From assembly GCA_018668255.1 (NCBI GenBank), contig JABISZ010000038.1, positions 62,001-126,000 of the forward strand: 64,000 nucleotides of DNA, read 5' to 3'. Origin of the DNA: Pseudomonadota bacterium (GTDB taxonomy: Bacteria > Pseudomonadota > Gammaproteobacteria > Ga0077536). Shown here one piece after another: positions 25,362 to 34,405 of the stretch. The notes below the pieces were generated by a model. The model was given only the letters and a program-made list of their open reading frames with translations. It searched no databases and was not told the DNA's origin. A program made the position numbers and the translations under genes. The stretch's first letter is position 1, and each line of letters starts with the position of its first letter.

Positions 25362-26141
25362 ATGCGTTTTTGTGTTGTAGGTAGTGGTAGCAAGGGTAAC
25401 TGTTTACTTGTACAGGAATCTGATACTTCTATACTAATAGATTGTGGATTTTCTTTAAAAAAGCTTGTGCGGCTTTTAGAACCTAGAGATTTTGATCTAG
25501 ATGGTCTTGATGCGATATTTATCACTCACGAGCATAACGATCATGTTGGAGGCGTAAGAAGCGTTGCCAAAGGCCTTAATATTCCTGTTTATGGGACATC
25601 CGGATCGATACATGCCTCGAAGGAAGCTCTTCAAGGTTTGACAGAAGTCTTAGAGCTTCCCTCATCAAACTCTGTTTTGATTGGTGATCTGGAAATCGAT
25701 CCGGTAACCGTTCCTCACGATGCCAGACAGCCATGTCAGTACATCATAAACGGGTCTAATCAGAGGCTCGGCATGCTCACAGACGTTGGTCACATTACTC
25801 CATTTGTCTTAGAGCAGTATAAGAATTTAGATGGATTTGTTTTAGAATTCAACCATGATACTTCTTTAATAAAGAAAAGCGCTTATCCTCCTGCTCTTCA
25901 GGAGAGGATAGCGGGTGCATATGGCCATCTTAGCAATAGTCAGTCCGAAAACTTCCTCAAAAAATTGGATTTAAGTCAGCTACAATTTTTGGTTGCGGCA
26001 CATTTAAGTCAACAGAATAACTCACAGGAACATGTCAGACAGTGTCTAGATAGAGTTTTATCTTCGGAAGTGATTCGATACATTGCTAGTCAAGAGGAGG
26101 CCTCGCCATGGTTCGATTTACACATTAGGGAAATCGCTTAA
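25362..26141 (+). CDS. MBL-fold metallo-hydrolase (YycJ/COG1235 type)
   Basis: Metallo-beta-lactamase-fold hydrolase of 259 aa. The zinc motif is THEHNDHVGG (HxHxDH), with the later ligands in VPHDARQP, LTDVGH and EFNHD. The N-terminus FCVVGSGSKGNCLLVQ is typical for the YycJ/WalJ-like group, some members of which are double-strand DNA exonucleases; the substrate here is unknown. It starts 8 bases after bamC, as in Pseudomonas-type dapA-bamC-MBL clusters. It converges with der, a single base separating the stop codons. Confidence 0.9.
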   Translation: MRFCVVGSGSKGNCLLVQESDTSILIDCGFSLKKLVRLLEPRDFDLDGLDAIFITHEHNDHVGGVRSVAKGLNIPVYGTSGSIHASKEALQGLTEVLELPSSNSVLIGDLEIDPVTVPHDARQPCQYIINGSNQRLGMLTDVGHITPFVLEQYKNLDGFVLEFNHDTSLIKKSAYPPALQERIAGAYGHLSNSQSENFLKKLDLSQLQFLVAAHLSQQNNSQEHVRQCLDRVLSSEVIRYIASQEEASPWFDLHIREIA

Positions 26142-26142
26142 T

Positions 26143-27570
26143 TTAACGCTTTTTGACAAATCGCATTAGCCTTTTTTTCTTCACTAGTTGGCGTTTGGTA
26201 AGCTGGTTCTTTCGTCCAGAAAATGGGTTCTCGCCCTTGAGGAAGAAAAATTTTATAGGGGTGCCGACCAGATTTAGCTCCTGTCTAAAAAAATTTTCTA
26301 GGAATTTCTTATAACTCTCTGGCAGTTTGTCTCCTTGGTTCCCATGTATAATTATTTTGGGTGGGTTGCTCCCCCCCATATGTGCAAACCTTAGTTTTAT
26401 TCTTCTGCCTCGGATCATTGGAGGTTGGTGTGTATCGAGCGCTTTAATTAAAAGCTTTGTTAGATCGTTTGTCTTATGTTTTTGAATCGATGCAGCAGCT
26501 GCTCTGTTTATTGAGTCAAACATCGCCTTGAGACCAGTGCCACGTAGGGCAGAGATAAAGCATATTTCAGCGTAGCGAGCAAACCGTAGTCTCCTGTCCA
26601 GAGCGGTGCGGCAGTCATCACGAACCTCTTCGGAGAGGTTATCCCACTTATTCACTGCGATTACAATTGATCGCCCGCTATCTATAGCTAGGCCTAAAAG
26701 ATTTAGGTCTTGGTCTGTTATAGGCTCACATGCGTCAATAACTAAGAGAGCAATATTGGCGCGATCTAAAGCTTGTAACGTTTGCATGACACTGAATTTT
26801 TCTGCAATACCGTCAGTTTTCCCTTTTCTTCTCACGCCAGCGGTATCAACAACTACATAGGATTGATCATCTCTAGTAAAGTCAAACTCAACGCTATCTC
26901 GTGTGGTGCCAGGGATATCGCTAGTGATCATTTTTTCATCACCCAGAATACGATTAACGAGTGTTGACTTGCCCACGTTGGGTCTTCCAAGCACAGCTAT
27001 CCTAATCCGGTCTAAGTCGTCAGCTTCAGTTTCATAGTAGGAAGCTGTTTCCCATTGGCTTGTTGCCAGTTCGATTAGGGAGATTAGACCTTCTCCATGT
27101 GCCGCAGATATTGGGATAATAGGTCCAATCTGGAGGTGGCTAAACTCAGAAAGAACTAGATCGAAATCCAGACCTTCGGTCTTGTTCACAGCCACTGTAA
27201 CGGGAATATTGAACTTTCTGAGCTCATCAGCAAGCATGATGTCGGAGGCGTTTGAACCAGCTCTACCATCTACGACAAGGATTATTGCGGCACATTCTTT
27301 ACCCACTTGAAGTGCTTTAGATGCTGCCGCAGCACTGAGCTCATCTTCATCGACGCTGTCAATTCCGCCAGTATCTACGACTATGTAGCCAGCATTACCA
27401 ATTTTACCGATTCCGACTTTTGGATCTCGCGTCAGTCCTGAAATATTTGCGACTAGCGCGCTCCTAGTGCGCGTTACCCGGTTGAATAGTGTAGATTTTC
27501 CAACGTTGGGTCTACCGATTATCGCAATAGTCGGTTTGAGTTCAACGCTTTCATCCTTAGGGGGTAACAT
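26143..27570 (-). CDS. der: Ribosome-assembly GTPase Der (EngA)
   Basis: Essential tandem GTPase for 50S subunit assembly. GTPase domain 1 (about 10-170) has IIGRPNVGKSTLFNR, DTGGI and NKTE; domain 2 (about 195-365) has VLGRPNVGKSTLVNR, DTAGVRRKGK and NKWD; a KH-like domain fills the C-terminus. Length 475 aa fits the family. The lysine/arginine-rich tail (about 455-475) is typical. It is the last gene of the hisS-yfgM-bamB-der run and begins 21 bases after bamB. Confidence 0.97.
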   Translation of the reverse strand: MLPPKDESVELKPTIAIIGRPNVGKSTLFNRVTRTRSALVANISGLTRDPKVGIGKIGNAGYIVVDTGGIDSVDEDELSAAAASKALQVGKECAAIILVVDGRAGSNASDIMLADELRKFNIPVTVAVNKTEGLDFDLVLSEFSHLQIGPIIPISAAHGEGLISLIELATSQWETASYYETEADDLDRIRIAVLGRPNVGKSTLVNRILGDEKMITSDIPGTTRDSVEFDFTRDDQSYVVVDTAGVRRKGKTDGIAEKFSVMQTLQALDRANIALLVIDACEPITDQDLNLLGLAIDSGRSIVIAVNKWDNLSEEVRDDCRTALDRRLRFARYAEICFISALRGTGLKAMFDSINRAAAASIQKHKTNDLTKLLIKALDTHQPPMIRGRRIKLRFAHMGGSNPPKIIIHGNQGDKLPESYKKFLENFFRQELNLVGTPIKFFFLKGENPFSGRKNQLTKRQLVKKKRLMRFVKKR

Positions 27571-27591
27571 AGGAGTTCTAGTAGACTAGTT

Positions 27592-28788
27592 CTATGGTGC
27601 ACGGGTTGCAGTTACCCGGCCTTGTGATGAAAAAATAATAGCCATGTCTGAGGCATTAAGAGCCTTGCTCAAAACTTTACTTTTATCAAAGCGTTGTTTG
27701 CTAATGAAATCCCCGTTTTTCGCATCCATCCAATAGGTATAGCCTTCATAATCCGATATTATAACTTTGCCATTATAGTAAGTAGGCCCAGTTGGGAACC
27801 TCTCTTTTAAGGTTTCTCTTTTCCAAACTGAAGCCCCGGTCGCTGTGTTTAGAGCCCAAATAGCACCGTCAGCATCAGTTACGAATACTAAATTTCCACC
27901 GACTGAGATCCCTGCGAAAGATGATATCTCTCTCGTCCATTTTATAGTGCCATCAAGTGTAGATATTGCAGACACGCCACCGTTAAAGCTTGAGGCGAAA
28001 ACAGTATCTCTTAGGACTGTTGGTTCTGAGTCTACGTCCACCATCCGCTCTAGATCAGAACGGCCACTGGCAATTGCTAGTGGACTATCCCATTTGGCTT
28101 GCCCAGTTTTTAGGTTCAACGCCACAAATCGACCACTATCAAAGCCGGCATAAACGTGATCCCCGCTGATAACAGGCGCTGCATTTCCTCGTAAAGTCAG
28201 GGAAGGAACTGTCCGGTCGTAATTCCAGAGTTCTTCTCCTGTCTCAGAGCGTAGCCCATATAATTTTCCATCCCCGGTTCGCGTAACGGTTACATTGTTA
28301 AATGCTTGTGGCGCTGCAAGGACTTCACTTGATACACGTGCAACCCATCTTAGCTTCCCCGTCTTTGCATTTCTGGCAATTACGCGCCCATCGCCAGTTC
28401 CTATTAGAACCATTCCATCTCCGCTACCAGGGGCGCTTGTATAAATGATGTTTTTATCGTGTATTTCCCAGATGATTGAGCCGTTGGATGTATCTATAGC
28501 CGCAAGTCGGCCATCTTTTGATGCAACGTATAGGTAGGCTCCTATAATTGTCGGTTTAAGATTTAAGTAAAGATTGTCAGCTCCTTTACCGATTTTTTTT
28601 GACCAGATAGTTTCGATTGTAGTCTTCGAATTATATGAAGTACTTAATATCCCAGTATCCTCTGGAGTTTTTTTGGAAATAAAGGCTTTTAATGAGGCGC
28701 TTTCTTTGAATTTGGTAACAGTTCCACAAGAAATGAGTGATAGGGACACCAAGAAGACGGCACAACACCTTGCTAAATTTGATATCAC
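27592..28788 (-). CDS. bamB: Outer membrane assembly lipoprotein BamB
   Basis: BAM-complex lipoprotein with an eight-bladed beta-propeller. The signal peptide ends at lipobox SLISC, with the lipidated Cys at residue 21. PQQ-like repeats recur through the rest, for example YVASKDGRLAAIDTSNGSIIWE, VIARNAKTGKLRW, LYGLRSETGEELW and FVALNLKTGQAKWD. Length 398 aa is close to E. coli (392). It overlaps the yfgM stop by one base and precedes der, the canonical order. Confidence 0.95.
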   Translation of the reverse strand: MISNLARCCAVFLVSLSLISCGTVTKFKESASLKAFISKKTPEDTGILSTSYNSKTTIETIWSKKIGKGADNLYLNLKPTIIGAYLYVASKDGRLAAIDTSNGSIIWEIHDKNIIYTSAPGSGDGMVLIGTGDGRVIARNAKTGKLRWVARVSSEVLAAPQAFNNVTVTRTGDGKLYGLRSETGEELWNYDRTVPSLTLRGNAAPVISGDHVYAGFDSGRFVALNLKTGQAKWDSPLAIASGRSDLERMVDVDSEPTVLRDTVFASSFNGGVSAISTLDGTIKWTREISSFAGISVGGNLVFVTDADGAIWALNTATGASVWKRETLKERFPTGPTYYNGKVIISDYEGYTYWMDAKNGDFISKQRFDKSKVLSKALNASDMAIIFSSQGRVTATRAP

Positions 28789-29435
28789 TATTTAGTCCCC
28801 GCTAAATTATTTTTAATATCGTTTAGCTTCAGGCTGAGGTTGCTCGAGTCTTGTCCATTAATGACATTCTTAGCAAGTGCTTTTTGGTACAAAGAGAGTG
28901 CACTTTCCAGATCCCCTCTAGTTTTCATTATGTCACCCTGAAGCTCTAACAAATGGTTTGTCAGATCCATTGACTTAGAGTTCTCAAGAACCTTTTGAGA
29001 GTCATCAGTTTTACCTTCACTTAACAGAATTCTTGCCAGTCTTTCCCGGGCAATATTACCTGTGTTTAAGTCGGAGCTTGACTTAATGAGAGCTGTTAAT
29101 GTGTTTTTAGCAACATCATAATCTCCCTTTTCAAAAGAAATTTTTGCCAAGAACAAGCTTGAGAGTTCTGCATAGCTAGATTGGGCATCCGTTTTTATAA
29201 TTTCCGACCCTATTTCATAGGCATCTTCGAACCTCTTTTGGTCGACTGCGAGCAGTAGTTGAGAATAGTTAAGAGAAGAGTTTTCGGCAGAGTCGCTTTT
29301 ATAAGATACCCACAGGTTTCGTCCTCCGAATGAGCCTGCGACTAGTATGGAAAGGATGACTATAGCCTTGCCATATTGCCCCCATAGTTGGCGGATGCGA
29401 TCTAGCGCTTCATCTTCAGTGGTGTAATCGTTCAC
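28788..29435 (-). CDS. yfgM: YfgM family ancillary SecYEG protein
   Basis: Inner-membrane protein with one N-terminal helix (about 23-42, IVILSILVAGSFGGRNLW) and a periplasmic TPR-like domain. The cytoplasmic start YTTEDEALDRIRQLWGQYGK is diagnostic for the family. In E. coli YfgM associates with SecYEG and the chaperone PpiD. Length 215 aa (E. coli 206). It lies between hisS and bamB, as usual. A TATAAT on the minus strand (29489-29484) in the 94-base gap after hisS could drive yfgM-bamB-der separately, but its -35 is poor. Confidence 0.92.
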   Translation of the reverse strand: MNDYTTEDEALDRIRQLWGQYGKAIVILSILVAGSFGGRNLWVSYKSDSAENSSLNYSQLLLAVDQKRFEDAYEIGSEIIKTDAQSSYAELSSLFLAKISFEKGDYDVAKNTLTALIKSSSDLNTGNIARERLARILLSEGKTDDSQKVLENSKSMDLTNHLLELQGDIMKTRGDLESALSLYQKALAKNVINGQDSSNLSLKLNDIKNNLAGTK

Positions 29436-29529
29436 TTTTTAATTCCCATATTTTATGGTCTAGAAACTGATTGTTGGGGTGGAATTATAGCGTTATTCAA
29501 CACTCGTGTGGGAATCCCTTTTAAGGTGT

Positions 29530-30804
29530 TTAGTCTTGCAGGAACCGCCCTAATACCTCTTCGAGTTCACTGATGCTGCAAGTAGTTTGTTCAGCCCGTG
29601 TGCGTAAGGGTTTTACGGTCACTTGATTTTCTTTAATTTCGTCCTCACCTATTAAGATTGCGACCTTAGCACCACTGCGGTCAGCTTTTTTTAGGCGCGC
29701 TTTCAGTTTCCCTGCAGAGGTATGTAGCTGGATGGATAGGTGCGGATAAGAATCTCTCAATAATTCAGCAAACTTTAGTGCTTCATCGTCCAAGTCATTT
29801 TCAGTAGCGCAAATATAAAGATCTGGTGCTAATGGAGCATCAAGTGGATTTTGAAGCCTTTGAAGTTCAAGAAGCCGCTCTAAACCCATAGCAAGTCCAA
29901 TAGCAGGGACAGCCGATCCACCCATGAGTTCTACTAAGTTGTCGTAACGCCCGCCTGCACAGACTGTGCCTTGAGCTCCCAATTCCTCGGTAATCCATTC
30001 AAAGACGGTCCCATTATAGTAGTCTAGCCCTCGTACTAGCCGAGGATTTACTACAGCATTAATTCCATATTTTTCTAAGATATTCTGAAATTTTTCAAAG
30101 TGCAATTGAGATTGTTCGTCAAGAGAATCAAGTAAGGAAGGTGCGCTACTGATAATGTTTTTGAGGGAGGGGTTTTTACTATCAAGTATTCTAAGAGGAT
30201 TCTTTTGCAGACGTAAAACACTCTCTTCATCAAGTTTGTCCAAATGCCTACTAAAGTAACTAACTAATTTTTCTTTATACTGCTTTCGGCTATCGGCATC
30301 ACCTAATGAATTGATCTCTAGACGCAAGCCTCGAAGGCCTAACTCGCTCCAAAGTCTTCTCGTCAGCAAAATCAACTCAGCGTCAGCCTCCGGTGCTCCA
30401 GAACCAAAAAACTCCACACCTGCTTGATGGAATTGTCTTTGTCTTCCTCTTTGTGGTCGTTCATGACGGAACATTGGGCCCATATACCATAGCCTTTGAG
30501 GGATCTGCTGAAGCAAGCTATTTTCCAAGGCCGCCCTCACACATCCGGCTGTGCCTTCGGGGCGGAGAGTAATAAAATCTCCATTTTTGTCCGCAAAAGA
30601 ATACATCTCTTTTTGGACTATATCAGTTTGATCTCCGATAGATCTTTGGAACACATCTGCTTTTTCAACTATGGGGAGTCTGATTTCTCGGTAGGCATAA
30701 AGGTTTAAAACAGAAGCAATACTGTGTTCGAGTTTCGTCCAGCTAGAGGACTGTTGCGGCAGTATATCACTCATTCCTCTTATCGCTTTCAGTGTTTTTT
30801 TCAA
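29530..30804 (-). CDS. hisS: Histidyl-tRNA synthetase, TTG start
   Basis: Class II synthetase charging tRNA-His. Motif 2 appears in RLWYMGPMFRHERPQRGRQRQFHQAG, the histidine A motif in LVRGLDYYNGTVFEW and motif 3 in AIGLAMGLERLL; an anticodon-binding domain ends the protein. I place the start at TTG (30804) because AGAAGGAA lies about 6 bases upstream and the protein then reads LKKTLKAIRGMSDILP, giving 424 aa, the same length as E. coli HisRS. An ATG ten codons earlier (30834) has no ribosome site. The gene is followed by yfgM; ispG, usually upstream, is missing. Confidence 0.95.
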   Translation of the reverse strand: MKKTLKAIRGMSDILPQQSSSWTKLEHSIASVLNLYAYREIRLPIVEKADVFQRSIGDQTDIVQKEMYSFADKNGDFITLRPEGTAGCVRAALENSLLQQIPQRLWYMGPMFRHERPQRGRQRQFHQAGVEFFGSGAPEADAELILLTRRLWSELGLRGLRLEINSLGDADSRKQYKEKLVSYFSRHLDKLDEESVLRLQKNPLRILDSKNPSLKNIISSAPSLLDSLDEQSQLHFEKFQNILEKYGINAVVNPRLVRGLDYYNGTVFEWITEELGAQGTVCAGGRYDNLVELMGGSAVPAIGLAMGLERLLELQRLQNPLDAPLAPDLYICATENDLDDEALKFAELLRDSYPHLSIQLHTSAGKLKARLKKADRSGAKVAILIGEDEIKENQVTVKPLRTRAEQTTCSISELEEVLGRFLQD

Positions 30805-30915
30805 CGGCGTTCCTTCTTCATGTGAAAAATGCAATGCTCGGCCGGCATTACTTTTCTATAGACTAGCATAAGGTTATATAGTTAAGCTCCTTAAGCGGCG
30901 GCTAAAATTAAGAGC

Positions 30916-32007
30916 TCATTCTCCCCGTTTGCTAGAGGCTAGACTGCGCTTTTTAGAGGTGACGTCTCCCACTAATTGACCGCAAGCGGCATCAATATCA
31001 CTACCTCTGGTTTTGCGTGTAATAGTAATAATCCCTGATGCGGATAACCGCTCTCGGAAAGCATCTATGTGGCTTTCAGAAGATCTGACGAAATGATTGC
31101 CCTTAAATGTGTTGAAAGGAATTAAGTTGACTTTTGCCGGAATCTCGCCGAGTAACTGTGCAAGACGACGCGCTTCCGGAACGCTATCATTGACATCTTT
31201 TAACATAACATACTCGAAAGTTATTGTGCCATCGTTAGTCGCTCTACTATATTCTTTACAAGTTTGGATAAGCTCTGCGATGGGATATTTTCGGTTGATC
31301 GGCACCAGCTTGTTTCTAAGCTCATCGTTAGTAGCGTGTAGGGAGATTGCTAAACTGACAGGGCACTCATTTGCAAGTCGTTTTATTCCCGGAATTACGC
31401 CTGCAGTGCTCAAAGTGACGCGACGCTTACTAAGTCCATAGGCATTATCGTCCATCATTAGCCGCATTGAGGCCACAGCGTTGTCGAAGTTAAGCAGGGG
31501 CTCTCCCATCCCCATCATTACAACATTTGTGATTTTTCTAGTCGAGGCTGAACTCTGTCCAAGCTTTCTCGCGGCCAACCAAACTTGACCGATTATTTCT
31601 CCGACAGATAAATTACGACTAAATCCTTGAGTAGCTGTGGCGCAAAATTGACAATTCAAAGGACAACCAACCTGAGAGGACACACACAAAGTGCCTCGGT
31701 CTCCCTCCGGGATGAATACTGTTTCAACGCAATTGAAGGGGTCCGTCCGCACTAGCCATTTACGTGTCCCGTCTTCAGATATTTGTTCATCATCTATTGT
31801 TGGGGGCCGTAATTCAGTGTTGTTCTTTAGTTTTTCTCGAAGAGTCTTACTTAGGTTTGTCATGGAGCTATAATCTATCACCCCATGTTGGTGTACCCAT
31901 TTGATGATTTGAGTCGATCTAAATCCATTCTCGCCTATTCCATCAAAATAATCCGTGAGAGCGGGGGATCCCAAGTTCATGAGATTAATTTGGGGCGTTT
32001 CTCCCAT
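30916..32007 (-). CDS. rlmN: Dual-specificity rRNA/tRNA m2A methyltransferase RlmN
   Basis: Radical-SAM enzyme methylating C2 of A2503 in 23S rRNA and A37 in some tRNAs. The cluster motif CxxxCxxC is in GCPLNCQFCATATQ, followed by MGMGEPLLNFDN. The resolving Cys near the C-terminus is in DAACGQL. The start at 32007 (MGETPQINLMNLG) gives 363 aa; a longer frame would run deep into ndk. It begins 10 bases after the ndk stop. ndk-rlmN is the usual order, but here it is followed directly by hisS, without pilF, rodZ and ispG. Confidence 0.96.
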   Translation of the reverse strand: MGETPQINLMNLGSPALTDYFDGIGENGFRSTQIIKWVHQHGVIDYSSMTNLSKTLREKLKNNTELRPPTIDDEQISEDGTRKWLVRTDPFNCVETVFIPEGDRGTLCVSSQVGCPLNCQFCATATQGFSRNLSVGEIIGQVWLAARKLGQSSASTRKITNVVMMGMGEPLLNFDNAVASMRLMMDDNAYGLSKRRVTLSTAGVIPGIKRLANECPVSLAISLHATNDELRNKLVPINRKYPIAELIQTCKEYSRATNDGTITFEYVMLKDVNDSVPEARRLAQLLGEIPAKVNLIPFNTFKGNHFVRSSESHIDAFRERLSASGIITITRKTRGSDIDAACGQLVGDVTSKKRSLASSKRGE

Positions 32008-32017
32008 CTTGTCAGTA

Positions 32018-32443
32018 TCAGCCTGCGTTGATTTCACTCGCCGAGAAGAAAATTTTGATTTCTTCCTCTGCGGTGTCTGGAGCATCCGATCCGTGAACAG
32101 CATTTGCAGTCATGCTTGTAGCAAACTCAGCCCTAATCGTTCCAGGTTCCGCATCTGCAGGGTTTGTCGCTCCCATGATATCGCGATTTTTTTGTATCGC
32201 GTTGTCCCCCTGAAGTACTTGGGCCACAATTGGGCCAGAAACCATAGAAGAGACCAGTTCGTCAAAAAAAGGTTTTTCCTTATGGACGGCATAAAACAAT
32301 TCTGCTTTTTCTCGTGTTAAAAGTAACATTTTGGCAGCTACTACTTTCAGTCCACCTTTTTCAAATTTTGAGATTATTGCGCCGATATGATTATCTGCGA
32401 CAGCACTAGGCTTAATTAATGATAAAGTTCTTTCTATCGACAT
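32018..32443 (-). CDS. ndk: Nucleoside diphosphate kinase
   Basis: Balances nucleoside triphosphate pools through a phosphohistidine. The protein begins [12 protein letters not shown] and the active-site His is in NAVHGSDA (about residue 117), with [18 protein letters not shown] just before. Length 141 aa matches the family (E. coli 143). It lies between sufT and rlmN. The 121-base upstream gap has a minus-strand TATAAT (32498-32493), which may give ndk its own promoter. Confidence 0.97.
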   Translation of the reverse strand: MSIERTLSLIKPSAVADNHIGAIISKFEKGGLKVVAAKMLLLTREKAELFYAVHKEKPFFDELVSSMVSGPIVAQVLQGDNAIQKNRDIMGATNPADAEPGTIRAEFATSMTANAVHGSDAPDTAEEEIKIFFSASEINAG

Positions 32444-32525
32444 AGCTCTTTATTCTCCGCAAGCATTAGTAGAGTGTTGAATTTGGTGGAGCATTATAAC
32501 GAGGTTCTCTTATATGGCTACCACT

Positions 32526-32542
32526 GGCTTGCAAATCAAGCC
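32526..32542. repeat. Perfect inverted repeat downstream of sufT
   Basis: GGCTTG, a 5-base loop and CAAGCC (32526-32542) form a perfect 6-bp stem 22 bases past the sufT stop, in the sufT-ndk gap. No T-run follows on the minus strand, so it is not a standard terminator. It may protect the 3' end of the suf transcript or mark a regulator site ahead of ndk. Confidence 0.3.
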
Positions 32543-32564
32543 TAACTAGAGTCCATGACAAGTC

Positions 32565-33131
32565 TCAGTAAAGCCCAGTTTCCAATCGCGCCGCTTCCGA
32601 CATCATCTCTTGGCTCCATGGCGGGTCAAATACTAAGTCCACATCGACCAATGACACATTTGGGACTTGTCGGACCTTCGACACTATATCGTCTACTAAA
32701 AACGGCCCCATACCGCACCCGGGAGCTGTGAGCGTTAGATCTATTTCTACTCTATTTCCCGTTTTTTCATAGAACACGTCGCATCGATAAACCAAACCTA
32801 GTTCGACTATATTAATAGGGATTTCGGGATCGTAACATGTGCTGAGTTGTTCCCAAATAATTTCATCGTCAATCAAACCAGAGTTCCCCGTGTCTGAGGT
32901 ATATTGCTTGAGCTCCGGAGGCTTCATCCCAAGTGCTGTTGTGTTTTGCTCGCTAATTCTAGCAAGATTTCCGTTTACGTTGACTGTAATAGAACCACCT
33001 AAAGCTTGAGTTATAAAGACTGCCATTCCTTTTTCAAGTGTAATTTTCGCCCCTTCTGGAATCAATATCGCCTCGCAGTCATGCAATAGTTCGATAGGAT
33101 TTCGATAGTCCGGCACCTGTATATCATCCAT
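32565..33131 (-). CDS. sufT: Fe-S assembly protein SufT (DUF59/MIP18)
   Basis: Auxiliary Fe-S maturation protein of the SufT type, with an N-terminal extension (about 1-85) and a C-terminal DUF59 domain. The conserved DUF59 phrases are CYDPEIPINIVELGLVY and LTLTAPGCGMGPFLVDDI, including the conserved Cys in PGCGMG. The N-terminal part has LIPEGAKITLEKG and ITQALGGSITVNV. Length is 188 aa. It ends the iscR-suf gene run, 5 bases after sufS. SufT genes accompany SUF systems lacking ISC in many bacteria; they help in Fe-S supply to specific enzymes, though the exact reaction is not settled. Confidence 0.9.
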   Translation of the reverse strand: MDDIQVPDYRNPIELLHDCEAILIPEGAKITLEKGMAVFITQALGGSITVNVNGNLARISEQNTTALGMKPPELKQYTSDTGNSGLIDDEIIWEQLSTCYDPEIPINIVELGLVYRCDVFYEKTGNRVEIDLTLTAPGCGMGPFLVDDIVSKVRQVPNVSLVDVDLVFDPPWSQEMMSEAARLETGLY

Positions 33132-33136
33132 TATTA

Positions 33137-34405
33137 CTAACCTCTAAGCATCGGTATTATTTTTTCTATTGCATCAAAGATACTTTTGATCTCATCTAAA
33201 GTATTGTAGAAAGCAAAGGATACTCTAGCTGTCCCAGAGACCCCTAGTCTGCGCATTACAGGCATCGCACAATGGTGACCTGTTCTTATGGCAACACCCT
33301 GGTGATCTAACAAAGTTCCTAGATCCTGGGGATGTACCCCCTCGATATTAAAGGAAATTACGGATGCTTTATTGCTCGCGTTCCCAACGATAGAAAGGCC
33401 AGGTATTGCTAGTGCTCTTTCAGTGGCAAGGTTGAGCAACGCTTTCTCATGAGACATGACTGCTTGTAAATTTAGGTTTGAAAAGTAAGATAAGGCTGCC
33501 CCTAGGCCTATACCCCCAGCAATATTCGGGGTGCCGGCTTCGAATTTGTACGGGAGGACGTTATATTCAGTTTTTTCAAAGCTCACCGTTTTTATCATAT
33601 CTCCGCCGCCCTGCCATGGTGGCATTTCGTCGAGTAGCTCGGCTTTACCATAAAGGACACCGATCCCAGTGGGACCAAGTGCTTTATGGCCAGAGAAAGC
33701 ATAAAAATCGCAGTCGATTTGAGTTACATCTATATATTCATGAATACTCGCTTGAGCTCCATCAACCAGAACCACAGCATTTACCGCATGTCCTAAACTG
33801 ACAATATGTTTAATATCGTTAATAGTCCCAAGAGCATTCGATACATGACCGATAGCAATTATTTTTGTGTTCGACGTGATGAGCGAAGCAAATTGCTCCA
33901 TCAGTATTTCGCCGTCATCGTTGATAGGTCCGACTTTTAACTGTGCACCAGTTTGTTCGCAAACCATTTGCCAAGGCACAATGTTAGAATGATGTTCGAG
34001 CGCGCTGATTAGGATTTCATCACCTGCCTTCAACTTGGTTCGTGCATAGCTTTGGGCCACCAAGTTGATCGCTTCAGTTGTTCCGCTCGTGAAAATAATC
34101 TCTTGAACAGAATCCGCGTTTAGAAATTTTCTCACTCCTTCTCTAGCTGCCTCAAAAGCTTCAGTTGCTTCTTCGCTAAGAGAATGAACACCGCGATGTA
34201 TATTTGCATTTTCTTGTTCGTAGTAATCTGAAACCCGCCTTATAACAGAGGTAGGTTTTTGTGTTGTTGCAGCATTATCAGCATAAATTAACTTTTTCCC
34301 ATTAATTCTCCTTGAAAGGATTGGGAAGTCGTCCCGTATCGCTTTTACGTCAAAATTATTACCTATTTCTTTATTTCGGTTACCCGCCATACTCATGGCT
34401 AACAT
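33137..34405 (-). CDS. sufS: Cysteine desulfurase SufS
   Basis: PLP enzyme that removes sulfur from cysteine for Fe-S cluster building. The PLP lysine is in FYAFSGHKALGPTGIGVLYG, the active-site Cys is in AIRTGHHCAMPVMRRLG (group II desulfurase, short loop), and the N-terminus has YADNAATTQKP. Length is 422 aa. No separate SufE or SufU sulfur acceptor is visible, so sulfur transfer must go directly to SufB or through a protein encoded elsewhere. It overlaps the end of sufD by 7 bases; three in-frame ATGs within six codons make the precise start uncertain. Confidence 0.96.
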   Translation of the reverse strand: MLAMSMAGNRNKEIGNNFDVKAIRDDFPILSRRINGKKLIYADNAATTQKPTSVIRRVSDYYEQENANIHRGVHSLSEEATEAFEAAREGVRKFLNADSVQEIIFTSGTTEAINLVAQSYARTKLKAGDEILISALEHHSNIVPWQMVCEQTGAQLKVGPINDDGEILMEQFASLITSNTKIIAIGHVSNALGTINDIKHIVSLGHAVNAVVLVDGAQASIHEYIDVTQIDCDFYAFSGHKALGPTGIGVLYGKAELLDEMPPWQGGGDMIKTVSFEKTEYNVLPYKFEAGTPNIAGGIGLGAALSYFSNLNLQAVMSHEKALLNLATERALAIPGLSIVGNASNKASVISFNIEGVHPQDLGTLLDHQGVAIRTGHHCAMPVMRRLGVSGTARVSFAFYNTLDEIKSIFDAIEKIIPMLRG

